From: JALZVT01 sp964634815
Lineage (GTDB): Bacteria > Pseudomonadota > Gammaproteobacteria > Pseudomonadales > Azotimanducaceae
Reading direction: 5' to 3'
Assembly: GCA_964634815.1 (NCBI GenBank)
Contig: CAZWMD010000007.1
Span: 57,898-121,897 of the forward strand
DNA length: 64,000 nucleotides
Numbering within the stretch: position 1 is the stretch's first letter; each line of letters opens with the position of its first letter. Under the pieces are notes generated by a model. That model was not told the origin of the DNA. It was given only the letters and a program-made list of their open reading frames with translations, and did no database searches. The position numbers and the translations under genes are program-made. Of the stretch, positions 9,152 to 17,509 are shown one piece after another.

Positions 9152-9855
9152 ATCTTCACAAAGGACAAGACGTTGTCGTTATTCACTGCCTGATTCTGCA
9201 CATGGTGCAAGAAATAGCCGTCGGACCGGGCCTGATCTGCCGGGCTCAACTCGCTGTAAGGCACAAATCCCGGACCATAGTCGTAGCCATCAATCGATGA
9301 TGCGATCGCAGCTTCGTTAGCATCTACGGTCTCCAGAGCGCTCACCGTTTGCACGTTCGCTGGATCAAAGGTGGTCTCTTCAGCCAGGTTTGAGAGATCT
9401 GGGCCTGAGATATCTGCATTTGGTCCAACAAGACTCCGTGAAGTTGTATTGTCAACCAACTGCGCACCCGGCGCTCCTGAGACCGAAGGGCCATCAGAAT
9501 CCAGAAATCCGCCAGAAAACAACACACCAAGTGCCAGCGCCGCAGCAACGGCGCCGCCGGCCATACCCCAGCGTCGCGTTGGCGCGGGCGTGCTAACGGA
9601 CGACAGCGGTTCTTCCTGAACTATGTCCTGCTCCAGGAACTCCTCAGCATCGAGCGACGCCCAGATGCGTTCGCTCATGGTCGAAACACCCTGTACGTTC
9701 TCACCGCGAACTGCCTGTTTAATCAAATGGTAGCTCTGCCACGCCTGGGCCAGATCGTCGTCTTTACCCATTTCGTCAAACACGCGCCGAAGCTCGAACT
9801 CTGAGGCTTCACCATCGACCGCGGCGGAAAGGGCTTCTCTTAGTTTTTCTGACAT
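9133..9855 (-). CDS. rseA: Anti-sigma-E factor RseA (MucA)
   Basis: Single-pass inner-membrane anti-sigma factor that sequesters RpoE until regulated proteolysis releases it. The N-terminal cytosolic anti-sigma domain starts SEKLREALSAAVDGE with the family's WQSYHLIKQAVRGE stretch (about residues 39-52). A membrane segment (about 96-116, MAGGAVAAALALGVLFSGG) and a periplasmic tail rich in Ser/Asp/Asn follow. Length 240 is somewhat longer than E. coli RseA (216). It follows rpoE after a 221-nt spacer. Confidence 0.93.
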   Translation of the reverse strand: MSEKLREALSAAVDGEASEFELRRVFDEMGKDDDLAQAWQSYHLIKQAVRGENVQGVSTMSERIWASLDAEEFLEQDIVQEEPLSSVSTPAPTRRWGMAGGAVAAALALGVLFSGGFLDSDGPSVSGAPGAQLVDNTTSRSLVGPNADISGPDLSNLAEETTFDPANVQTVSALETVDANEAAIASSIDGYDYGPGFVPYSELSPADQARSDGYFLHHVQNQAVNNDNVLSFVKMISYSE

Positions 9856-9975
9856 TTTGAGGTATCTGACTGGTTTCTAATTAATGGATAGACAAAATTA
9901 GTTTGGGGTTAAAACTTTAGAAGCACAGGGCCACTCCCCGCACTTCAACGACATCACACATGAGACAACAGCTCT

Positions 9976-9997
9976 TCACAATTAGTTCGCAATTAGT
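9976..9997. repeat. 11-bp tandem repeat in the rpoE-rseA spacer
   Basis: TCACAATTAGT TCGCAATTAGT: two adjacent 11-bp units with one mismatch, about 120 nt upstream of the rseA start. The 221-nt spacer 9856-10076 is unusually long for this operon. No clear sigma-E promoter (GAACTT/TCTGA) could be read in it; the nearest match on the minus strand is GAACTA-N17-TCTCA and is weak. Confidence 0.5.
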
Positions 9998-10076
9998 GCC
10001 CTGCTATTTGCCAAAAACCACCGGTTTTGCTGCAAAAGTGTGACGTCATCCGACAAAACAGCATTTTTCAGCCCCG

Positions 10077-10688
10077 TCATGCTGAACGTCCGCTATGTCC
10101 GATCAGCGGGGCAATCTTCTTATCTATGCTTTCCCGGGCCCGAAAAATTCGGGATCGGACCGTACCTACCGGGCATTCCATAATGTCTGCGATCTGCTCG
10201 TAGCTCATGCCATCAAATTCCCGCAAGGTAACTGCGCTGCGCAGGTCATCTGGCAGATCCGCGATTGCCTTGTGGATCACTTTTGACAGCTCATCCCGGG
10301 CAAGTTCATTTTCGGGGTTTTCTACCTGCCTCATGGGCTCATAAGACTCGGCATCGTCAGCGTCTATGTCGGCGCCTGGCGGACGACGAGCCCGGGCCAC
10401 CAGATGATTTTTAGCGGTGTTTATCGCAATACGATAGAGCCAGGTGTAGAACTGTGAGTCGCCGCGGAACCTGGGAAGCGCCCTGAAAGCCTTGATAAAG
10501 GCCTCCTGCACAACGTCTTCAACCTCTTGCCGGTCGCGCACATAGCGTGTGACCAGGCCGAAGATCTTGCCTTGATAGCGCACAAACAGCTGATCAAAAG
10601 CCCTCTTATCACCTTTCTGGACGCGCTTGACCAGTTCTTGATCTGTAATTTCGTCGCTCAATTCGCGGCCTTCTGCAGATGGGCGCAT
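10077..10688 (-). CDS. rpoE: RNA polymerase sigma factor RpoE (AlgU)
   Basis: Extracytoplasmic-function sigma factor for envelope stress. Region 2 (QLFVRYQGKIFGLV, DVVQEAFIKAFRALPRFRG, FYTWLYRIAINTAKNHLV) and region 4 (LPDDLRSAVTLREFDG, SYEQIADIMECPVGTVRSR) closely match E. coli RpoE and Pseudomonas AlgU. The ATG at 10688 gives 203 residues. A TTG at 10661 would start SDEITDQELVKRVQKGD, almost exactly the E. coli N-terminus, and has AGAAGG 7 nt upstream, so it may be the real start. Divergent from nadB, first gene of the rse operon. Confidence 0.95.
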   Translation of the reverse strand: MRPSAEGRELSDEITDQELVKRVQKGDKRAFDQLFVRYQGKIFGLVTRYVRDRQEVEDVVQEAFIKAFRALPRFRGDSQFYTWLYRIAINTAKNHLVARARRPPGADIDADDAESYEPMRQVENPENELARDELSKVIHKAIADLPDDLRSAVTLREFDGMSYEQIADIMECPVGTVRSRIFRARESIDKKIAPLIGHSGRSA

Positions 10689-10776
10689 TTGAGCACCCCG
10701 GAGCCTCGATATTCTGCCGCTTCTCCGTGGTTTATACTAGCTAGTTAAACCTGCCTGCGAATACTGAGGAGATTGT

Positions 10777-12363
10777 GTGGCTCAACGCCATCAAACGGAC
10801 GTTCTAGTTATCGGCGGTGGAGCGGCAGGTCTGTCAGCTGCTCTGCCTCTGGCGCGATTCGCTGAGGTTACCGTGCTCAGCAAGGGCGGCGTCGAAGGTG
10901 GCTCTACCAACTGGGCTCAAGGCGGGCTTGCAGCCGTTACAGACCCCAATGACAGCGTCGAGGCCCATGTCCAGGACACCCTGATTGCGGGTGATGGCCT
11001 GTGTGGCGAAAACGCCGTGCGCTTTACAATTGAAGGCGGCCAATCTGCGGTAGACCGGCTCGTAAACTGGGGGGTTCGCTTTGATACCGAGGAAGACCCT
11101 GCCGATGGCTATCACCTGACTCGCGAGGGCGGGCATTCCGCCCGTCGAGTCTTGCACGTTGCCGACAAGACCGGCAGCGCGATTGCCAACTCGCTATGGG
11201 AACAGGCGGTTGCTCACCCCAACATACTAATCGAGAACAACAGGGTCGCCGTCGACCTGATCACCACCGACAAACTGGCGATGCATCCTAATCGCTGTGT
11301 TGGGGCCTACGTCTACAACGGCGAGACCAATGAGGTGGATGTCTACCAGGCCCGTTGTGTGGTGTTGGCTACCGGCGGAGCCAGCAAGGTCTACCTGTAT
11401 ACAAGTAACCCTGATGGGGCAACAGGAGACGGCATCGCCATGGCCTGGCGCGCGGGCGCGAGTGTGGCAAACATGGAGTTCAACCAGTTCCACCCAACAT
11501 GCCTGTTCCACCCGCATGCCAAATCCTTCCTTATTTCCGAGGCCGTACGCGGTGAAGGCGGCATACTGCGGCTACCCAATGGTGACCGGTTTATGCAACG
11601 TTTTGACGACCGGCTCGAACTGGCCTCGCGAGATATTGTCGCTCGCGCGATCGACCATGAGATGAAACGCCTGGGTGCAGACTGCATGTACCTGGATATC
11701 AGCCATGCCGAAAAAGGACTGGTTGAACACCACTTCCCCACCATTCACGCACGGTGCCTGGAGTTTGGCATCGATATGACCAAAGACCCCATACCAGTTG
11801 TTCCTGCTGCCCACTACACCTGCGGAGGCGTTATCGTAGATCTGAACGGCGCCACTGATATTCCTGGCCTTTACGCTGCTGGAGAAACCACCTGCAGCGG
11901 CCTGCACGGTGCAAATCGACTCGCCAGCAACTCTTTACTTGAGTGTCTGGTGTTTGGTCAGGCGGCCGCAGAGCATATCGAAGCAAACTATTCGTCGATG
12001 TCTGCCCCGCCGGACAGTCCAATGTGGGATGCATCCCAAGTCACCGACTCCGATGAGAACGTCGTGCTCTCCCACAACTGGGATGAGTTACGGCGCTTTA
12101 TGTGGGATTACGTTGGCATTGTACGGACTCACAAACGACTGGAGCGCGCGCGACATCGAGTAGACCTGCTGAAGCACGAGGTTCAGGACTACTACAGCAA
12201 CTATCAGGTCGGTCCCGATCTGTTGGAGCTGCGTAATTTGCTCACCGTAGCCGACCTGATTGTCGAGTCAGCAATGCAGCGCAAAGAAAGTCGCGGCCTG
12301 CACTACACACTCGACTTCCCGGATCAGCTCGACACCATCGCCGACACCGTGTTGCGGCCCTGA
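10777..12363 (+). CDS. nadB: L-aspartate oxidase
   Basis: FAD-dependent oxidation of L-aspartate to iminoaspartate, the first step of NAD synthesis. The N-terminal dinucleotide motif is VLVIGGGAAGLSAA (residues 9-22), followed by SKGG...GSTNWAQGGLAAV, the active-site region HTAGG-like EGGHSARRVLH, and FHPTCLFHP. The C-terminal helical domain has MWDYVGIVRTHKRL. Length 528 is typical. GTG start with GAGGAG 5-6 nt upstream. Divergent from rpoE, as in Pseudomonas and E. coli. A TATACT at 10733-10738 could serve as its -10 box, but no good -35 is visible. Confidence 0.96.
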   Translation: MAQRHQTDVLVIGGGAAGLSAALPLARFAEVTVLSKGGVEGGSTNWAQGGLAAVTDPNDSVEAHVQDTLIAGDGLCGENAVRFTIEGGQSAVDRLVNWGVRFDTEEDPADGYHLTREGGHSARRVLHVADKTGSAIANSLWEQAVAHPNILIENNRVAVDLITTDKLAMHPNRCVGAYVYNGETNEVDVYQARCVVLATGGASKVYLYTSNPDGATGDGIAMAWRAGASVANMEFNQFHPTCLFHPHAKSFLISEAVRGEGGILRLPNGDRFMQRFDDRLELASRDIVARAIDHEMKRLGADCMYLDISHAEKGLVEHHFPTIHARCLEFGIDMTKDPIPVVPAAHYTCGGVIVDLNGATDIPGLYAAGETTCSGLHGANRLASNSLLECLVFGQAAAEHIEANYSSMSAPPDSPMWDASQVTDSDENVVLSHNWDELRRFMWDYVGIVRTHKRLERARHRVDLLKHEVQDYYSNYQVGPDLLELRNLLTVADLIVESAMQRKESRGLHYTLDFPDQLDTIADTVLRP

Positions 12364-12393
12364 ATATTTGCCTCGTTTGCTTACTGCGGTTTG

Positions 12394-12711
12394 TTAAGAG
12401 GGAAGACCAAGGCAAAGCCTGCGCAACTGACAAAATTCTTGAGCCGCCACTTCATCGAGATAGATCACCCGATAGGGCCTGCCCAACACAACGCACTGTG
12501 TATCAAGCCATAGACTACGGCGCAGATCCTCACCCCGAATGACCCAGAGACCCCTGGGCGCAGGCCAGCTAACGACGGCCTGAATAATCACTACGACGCC
12601 AGCAACCATGCCGATCCAGCCGACCAGCCCAACCATCGTAATCGCCACCAGTACTTTGAGTAACAGGCTTCTATATCGCAACCGCCCCAACCGATAAGGC
12701 AGCGCCAGCAC
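12394..12711 (-). CDS. ygfX: YgfX/CptA-like membrane protein
   Basis: Small inner-membrane protein immediately downstream of sdhE. It has two adjacent hydrophobic segments (about residues 16-33 and 35-50) followed by a soluble tail with LWVIRGEDLRRSLWLDTQCVV, the YgfX pattern. In E. coli YgfX was proposed as a toxin-like partner (CptA) of SdhE; that role is debated. Start is GTG at 12711 (105 residues). The frame stays open into sdhE, so the real N-terminus may be longer, since family members usually have 130-140 residues. Low primary conservation; position is the stronger evidence. Confidence 0.7.
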   Translation of the reverse strand: MLALPYRLGRLRYRSLLLKVLVAITMVGLVGWIGMVAGVVVIIQAVVSWPAPRGLWVIRGEDLRRSLWLDTQCVVLGRPYRVIYLDEVAAQEFCQLRRLCLGLPS

Positions 12712-12743
12712 GATCCCGTTCAGTCCGTGCGCCAGGCCGGGCG

Positions 12744-12989
12744 TCAGGATGCCGGCTCTAAAATGCGTGCAATGAGCTCGCGAAACTGCGGGTCTTCGGC
12801 ATCTTCCCGGCCCTGCAACCAGTCAAACAGCTCCCAGTCCTCACAATCGATAAATCGAAGGTATGCCGATTGCAGTTCGGCAGACAGGGTCTGGAGATGG
12901 TTCTCGACAAAGGGAATCAGCAAGACATCGAGTTCCTGCATGCCCCGGCGACTGCGCCAATACGCCTTGTTGATTAATACTGAATCCAT
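12744..12989 (-). CDS. sdhE: FAD assembly factor SdhE (YgfY)
   Basis: Promotes covalent flavinylation of succinate dehydrogenase and fumarate reductase flavoprotein subunits. The 81-residue product has the invariant RGxxE motif (RRGMQELD, about residues 14-21) used for binding the flavoprotein, and the helical FIDCEDWELFDWL segment. The upstream open frame to 13133 has no family similarity; the ATG at 12989 is chosen. ygfX follows and ygfZ is divergent, the conserved gammaproteobacterial arrangement. Confidence 0.93.
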   Translation of the reverse strand: MDSVLINKAYWRSRRGMQELDVLLIPFVENHLQTLSAELQSAYLRFIDCEDWELFDWLQGREDAEDPQFRELIARILEPAS

Positions 12990-13120
12990 CGCACCATTGT
13001 ACCCATGGATGAGTCTCGGCGCGCTGCCTCCAGCTAAATAGGCGTGTGAGCCCATGCCGGAGTAAACTGTAAGCCCCGAACGTTGATACCTGCACACAAA
13101 AAGGACCACAACCCATCCCA

Positions 13121-13924
13121 ATGGACACAACAACCAACAAAGCAGGCACGCTGGAAAGTCATCGCGTGCTTACCTTTAGCGGCAAAGATGCCAGCAGTTT
13201 TCTACAGGGCTATCTCACCTGTGATACCGATCAACTGACGGCACACCAGGCTCTGCCTGGTGCCTTCACCAACCTCAAGGGTCGGGTTGTGGCCAACGGC
13301 TGGGTTTGGGGGAGCAGCACCGAAGTCCAGTTACTGATATCCGCCTCGCTCGGCGAGAAACTCGGAGAATTTCTGAAACCCTATCTCAACTTCTCACGGA
13401 CCAAGCTGGATATCGGCGCCTCTGCACCCGTTGTTCGTTTGAACGAGGCGGAGGCCAGAGTTCCAGGGCAAATCTACATCAGCGGTCACGGCATGCTGGA
13501 CACAACCAGTACCGAGTCTCTGGAAGACCTGAGCGAGCCCTGGATCCAACAGAGCATTGCCGCCTTCGAAGCCATTGTGACTGAACCCATAAGCGACACT
13601 TACCTGCCGCAAATGCTTGGGCTGACCGCGCTCGGGGCCGTGTCGTTCAGCAAAGGTTGTTATCTCGGCCAGGAAGTGGTGGCGCGGGCCGAGCATCGCG
13701 GCGAAATCAAACGGGTTTTAAAGCGGGCCAGCTACCACCACCACACCCTGATCGAGCCAGGTCAGAATTTCACGGACAGCGACAACAGGCGTAGCGCTTC
13801 TGTCATCTGTGCCACCCCAGGAAAGGCACTGTTGGTGACATCAAAAACCAATACGGGAACACAGAATTGGCAACACAATGACCTGCCCGTTGAGCTCAAA
13901 CTTGAGGATGCCCCGACCCCCTAG
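13121..13924 (+). CDS. ygfZ: Folate-binding Fe-S cluster repair protein YgfZ
   Basis: Tetrahydrofolate-dependent protein of the GcvT-like fold, needed for maintenance of some Fe-S enzymes such as MiaB. The diagnostic motif KGCYLGQEVVARAEHRG (about residues 179-195, with the essential Cys) is complete, and the N-terminal FSGKDASSFLQGYLTCD matches the family. At 267 residues it is shorter than E. coli YgfZ (326), with an abbreviated C-terminal domain. Divergent from sdhE. Confidence 0.93.
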   Translation: MDTTTNKAGTLESHRVLTFSGKDASSFLQGYLTCDTDQLTAHQALPGAFTNLKGRVVANGWVWGSSTEVQLLISASLGEKLGEFLKPYLNFSRTKLDIGASAPVVRLNEAEARVPGQIYISGHGMLDTTSTESLEDLSEPWIQQSIAAFEAIVTEPISDTYLPQMLGLTALGAVSFSKGCYLGQEVVARAEHRGEIKRVLKRASYHHHTLIEPGQNFTDSDNRRSASVICATPGKALLVTSKTNTGTQNWQHNDLPVELKLEDAPTP

Positions 13925-13947
13925 TACACCTTGACTACGCGCGGCCC

Positions 13948-14838
13948 CTAGTCTTTCTGAAACAACTTCAAAATAGAGGAGAAATCCAGTCGCCCCGCGT
14001 CATTTTGCGCGGCATGCATTCGGTACAGATTGCGCGCCAAACCACCCATGGGCACCGTTGCGCCACTCGACTCTGCTGTGTCCATCGCAAGCCCAAGATC
14101 TTTGGTCATCAAATCCACCAGAAATCCGCCTTCGTAATCTCTGCTTGCCGGAACACCATCCATAACACCGGGATACGGGTTATAGACTTCCAGTGCCCAG
14201 TTACCGCCCGAGGAACGGCGCATGATTTCTGACAGCTTTACCGGATCCAGCCCCTGACTAACGCCAAGAGCCAATGCCTCTGAGGTGCCTGCCATAAGTA
14301 CAGCCAACAACATGTTATTGCAGGCTTTGGCAGTTTGGCCGGCGCCCGCATTCCCCGCATGGAACACATTGGATCCCATGGCTTCAAACAGTGGCCGAAC
14401 CCTGTCAATAACGTCCGTATCACCACCTACCATAAAGGTTAGCGTGCCGTTCTCAGCACCACCGGTACCACCGGAAACCGGTGCATCGAGCATCGCAAAG
14501 CCACGCTCGCTGGCCGCCTCGGCCACCTGTTTTGCCGTGACGGTATCAATCGTACTGCAGTCCACCAGCACCGCACCCGCCGGGGCGTGCGCAAGCAAAC
14601 CTTCATCACCGAGGTAAAGCCCCGCAACATGACGCCCTGCAGGCAGCATGGAAAATACAACTTCAGCATCAGCCACTGCCTGGACCGCCGACTCAGCGCT
14701 GTTGCAACCTGCTTCTCGGGCTCTTTCCAATGCAGACGGCACCAGATCAAAAACGCTAACACTGTGGCCCGCCGCCGCGAGATTCCCAGCCATAGGGCCG
14801 CCCATGTTTCCCAACCCAATAAATGCTACTCGACTCAT
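13948..14838 (-). CDS. mmsB: 3-hydroxyisobutyrate dehydrogenase
   Basis: NAD-dependent oxidation of 3-hydroxyisobutyrate to methylmalonate semialdehyde in valine catabolism. N-terminal Rossmann motif GLGNMGGPMAGNLAAAGH (residues 8-25), substrate-binding DAPVSGGTGGAENGTL (about 120-135), and catalytic Lys in GQTAKACNNML (about residue 171). Length 296 is normal for the beta-hydroxyacid dehydrogenase family. It ends the ECH / 3-hydroxyisobutyryl-CoA hydrolase / mmsB cluster, which supports this specificity over tartronate semialdehyde reductase. Confidence 0.92.
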   Translation of the reverse strand: MSRVAFIGLGNMGGPMAGNLAAAGHSVSVFDLVPSALERAREAGCNSAESAVQAVADAEVVFSMLPAGRHVAGLYLGDEGLLAHAPAGAVLVDCSTIDTVTAKQVAEAASERGFAMLDAPVSGGTGGAENGTLTFMVGGDTDVIDRVRPLFEAMGSNVFHAGNAGAGQTAKACNNMLLAVLMAGTSEALALGVSQGLDPVKLSEIMRRSSGGNWALEVYNPYPGVMDGVPASRDYEGGFLVDLMTKDLGLAMDTAESSGATVPMGGLARNLYRMHAAQNDAGRLDFSSILKLFQKD

Positions 14839-14875
14839 GCTGTTTACCTATTTACCTTACCCAATACCTGTTTAG

Positions 14876-15994
14876 CTAATTACTTCCTAACCCACTCAAC
14901 GGATTCTCCGGCCAGGGGGCCGTAAAGTGTGCATCAATGTGATGCTGGGGAACCTCGTCAAGACTCGCGTAAGTCCACTGCGGGTTATTGTCTTTATCGA
15001 CCAGCAGGGCGCGAACCCCTTCCGCGAAATCCTTATGCCGCGCACACTGCGCGGCAATCACCATCTCAAGCTGAAAACACTCTTCCAGCGACATCGATCT
15101 AACCCGGCGCAACTGTTCGCACACCACCGCCAAAGACGTGGGGCAGCCCGCTTCCATAGTCGCAAGACCTTTATCTATCCAGTCGCTATTACCGGCCTGT
15201 GACCGCATGGCGTCCATGGGGTCCAACCCCTGCCCGAGCGAGATATCTTTTGTAAGCCGAAGCAACTGAGCGTCTGGCAACGCCACCTCAGCTTCAGCGG
15301 CAAATGTCTTTACCGCATCAGCCGCCAGAGTCTTGTTTGCCGCCGGGTCATCCAGCCAGTTTTGTTGCGCAAGTCTCTGCGGGATTTGGTGTAACCGGTC
15401 AACATCAATCGCATGGGTTCCAAGACCACAGGCCAGAGCGTCAGCGCCGTTAAGGTGGGAGCCAGTGAGCCCCAAAAACGCTGCATGCCCCGTGGGCAGT
15501 TGCCCCAATAGCCAACTCGCTCCGGCATCCGGGAACAGGCCAATAGTAATTTCCGGCAACGCAATACGACTCTTGGGCGTCACAACCCGGACACTGCCAC
15601 CGGCAAATATTCCAAGTCCACCGCCCATAACGACGCCACCCCCCAAAACCACGATGGGTTTGGGGAAACAGTGCAGGTGATAGTCGAGGCGATACTCTCG
15701 TTCGAAGAAGGTTTCGGGATAGTTGTTAACTATTTCTCCGGCTGAGTGATTTTCATTGATGGCTCCCTGCAGCGCCTGAATATCTCCGCCTGCACAGAAT
15801 GCACGTTCACCGCTGCCGCGAATCACAACGCATTTAAGTTCATCATCCTCGCGCCAGGCTTCAAGCCTTGGGGTGAGCACATCGATCATCTCTAGCGTCA
15901 GGGAATTTAATGTAGCTGGCGCATTAAGAGTCGCCAGCTCAACATAGCCGCCATCTTTTGCTGGCAGCCTTTCAAATAGAACGCAATCGCTCAT
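14876..15994 (-). CDS. 3-hydroxyisobutyryl-CoA hydrolase (enoyl-CoA hydratase/isomerase family)
   Basis: Hydrolyses 3-hydroxyisobutyryl-CoA to the free acid in valine degradation. Crotonase fold with the oxyanion-hole FCAGGDIQAL and GGGVVMGGGLG, and the hydrolase-type catalytic stretch LPEITIGLFPDAGASW, whose Glu and Asp distinguish this subgroup from true hydratases. The C-terminal extension (SMSLEECFQLEM..., EGVRALLVDKDNNPQW) is typical, and 372 residues is the family length. ATG 15994 overlaps the stop of the preceding hydratase gene as ATGA; the open frame extends only to a GTG at 16006. Confidence 0.9.
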   Translation of the reverse strand: MSDCVLFERLPAKDGGYVELATLNAPATLNSLTLEMIDVLTPRLEAWREDDELKCVVIRGSGERAFCAGGDIQALQGAINENHSAGEIVNNYPETFFEREYRLDYHLHCFPKPIVVLGGGVVMGGGLGIFAGGSVRVVTPKSRIALPEITIGLFPDAGASWLLGQLPTGHAAFLGLTGSHLNGADALACGLGTHAIDVDRLHQIPQRLAQQNWLDDPAANKTLAADAVKTFAAEAEVALPDAQLLRLTKDISLGQGLDPMDAMRSQAGNSDWIDKGLATMEAGCPTSLAVVCEQLRRVRSMSLEECFQLEMVIAAQCARHKDFAEGVRALLVDKDNNPQWTYASLDEVPQHHIDAHFTAPWPENPLSGLGSN

Positions 15995-16791
15995 CCGTTT
16001 ACCCACTTGGCTTCACGTTTCTCGAGGAAAGCAGAAACCCCTTCTTTTTGATCTTTGGTATCAAACAGCCCAACAAATTCGGCTCGCTCGGTGGTGTAGG
16101 CGCCACCAATATTGCCGCTGCGCGCGTGCTGTATCAGCGCTTTGCAACTGGCAACAGCAGGCGGGCTTTGCTTGCCAACCCGCTGGGCTAATTTAAGCGC
16201 AGCATCGAGCGCAGCGCCTTTATCTACAACCTCTTCTACCAAGCCGATTTCGAGTGCCTTGTTTGCGTCAACTCGCTCGCCACACAAAATCATCCGTTTG
16301 GCCCAGCCTTCACCAACCAGCCAGGCCAGATTCTGGGTTCCACCGCCACAGGGCAAGAGACCAACGGTAGCCTCAGGTAACGCAAGCAACGACTGTTGTT
16401 CGGCGATACGAATGTCACAAGCCATCGCACACTCAAGTCCACCCCCCATCGCAAATCCGTTCACGGCGGCAATGGTGACGCCGCGAAAGTTCGATAGCTT
16501 CTCGAAAGCGCCACCGAAGTTCTCGGCCATATCGGAAGCAATCTGTTTGTCGCCCGAGGCAAACAAATTCAGGTCAGCGCCAGCAGAGAAGAACTTTTCA
16601 CCAGCACCAGTAACTACAATGGCGTAGATATCACGGTCTGCGTCAGCCTGTTCAACTACCCGTGCCAGCGCTGACAGGTTATCCGCATCCCAGGTATTGG
16701 CCGGGGGCGCATTGATGGTGAGCAGCAGCGTATTGTCGCGCTGCTCCACAAGCAGTTTATCGGTTCCTGATTCAATATTAGTTGTTGTCAT
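15991..16791 (-). CDS. Enoyl-CoA hydratase
   Basis: Crotonase-family hydratase, probably hydrating methacrylyl-CoA in valine catabolism given its neighbours. Oxyanion loops FFSAGADLNLF and GFAMGGGLECAMACDIRIA are present, with the two candidate catalytic glutamates in GGGLE and LPEATVGLLPCGGGTQ. Length 266 is normal. The 5' end overlaps the 3' end of ung by 14 nt and the 3' end overlaps the hydrolase gene. Exact substrate is inferred from context; a generic short-chain hydratase is possible. Confidence 0.88.
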   Translation of the reverse strand: MTTTNIESGTDKLLVEQRDNTLLLTINAPPANTWDADNLSALARVVEQADADRDIYAIVVTGAGEKFFSAGADLNLFASGDKQIASDMAENFGGAFEKLSNFRGVTIAAVNGFAMGGGLECAMACDIRIAEQQSLLALPEATVGLLPCGGGTQNLAWLVGEGWAKRMILCGERVDANKALEIGLVEEVVDKGAALDAALKLAQRVGKQSPPAVASCKALIQHARSGNIGGAYTTERAEFVGLFDTKDQKEGVSAFLEKREAKWVNG

Positions 16792-17506
16792 TTGAGCCTC
16801 CCGGGGCGCTGGTTACAAGCCAGTCTATAGGTTGAATATTATGCTGTTCCAGATAGCTATTGGTTTTCGAAAAATGCCGGCAACCGAAAAAACCTCGGTA
16901 CGCAGCCAGCGGACTCGGATGTGGTGCGCGTAATACACAGTGGCGGGCCTCATCAACAATTGCGCCTTTCTTTTGTGCGTAAGCCCCCCAGAGCAGGAAC
17001 ACCAGATGATCTCGCTCAGAATTTAGCGCTGCAACACAGGCATCGGTAAATTGCTCCCAGCCTTTTCCCTGATGTGAGCCAGCCTTCGAGTGTTCGACAC
17101 TGAGTACCGAATTCAGCAGCAAAACGCCCTGCTGCGCCCAGCCATCCAGCGTGCCAGATTTCGAATTGATACGTCGCTGCGAAGTAGCAACATCATCGTT
17201 GATTTCCTGGAAGACATTAACCAGCGACGGAGGTGGCGGAACCCCTGGGGGCACTGAAAACGACAAACCATGGGCCTGATTTGGTCCGTGATACGGATCT
17301 TGTCCAATCACCACCACCTTTACCTGATCAAACGGGGTGCTATTCAATGCAGCAAACATCTGCTTGCCCGGCGGATACACCGTTTTGCCCAAGCGCTTCT
17401 GCACCTGGAGAAACTCCCTAAGACGCTGCATGTAGCTCGACTCAAACTCATCAGCCAGCACTTTTTGCCAGCTCTCATGCAGTGCCAATGGTCGAGAACC
17501 TGCCAA
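16778..17506 (-). CDS. ung: Uracil-DNA glycosylase
   Basis: Family 1 UDG that excises uracil from DNA. The water-activating motif GQDPYHGPNQAHGLSFSV carries Asp70; the DNA-intercalation loop APHPSPLAAYRGF carries His196. VFLLWGAYAQKKG is also conserved. The frame opens at TTG 17506, 3 nt after lysS; another TTG at 17485 is equally possible as start, and there is no ATG before the conserved region. Overlaps the hydratase gene by 14 nt. Confidence 0.95.
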   Translation of the reverse strand: MAGSRPLALHESWQKVLADEFESSYMQRLREFLQVQKRLGKTVYPPGKQMFAALNSTPFDQVKVVVIGQDPYHGPNQAHGLSFSVPPGVPPPPSLVNVFQEINDDVATSQRRINSKSGTLDGWAQQGVLLLNSVLSVEHSKAGSHQGKGWEQFTDACVAALNSERDHLVFLLWGAYAQKKGAIVDEARHCVLRAPHPSPLAAYRGFFGCRHFSKTNSYLEQHNIQPIDWLVTSAPGGSNDNN

Positions 17507-17509
17507 CGC

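Noticed and set aside
9856..10076. Sigma-E promoter for rseA within the rpoE-rseA spacer
   Set aside because: Only GAACTA-N17-TCTCA was found, too far from GGAACTT-N16-TCTGA in sequence and spacing to support.
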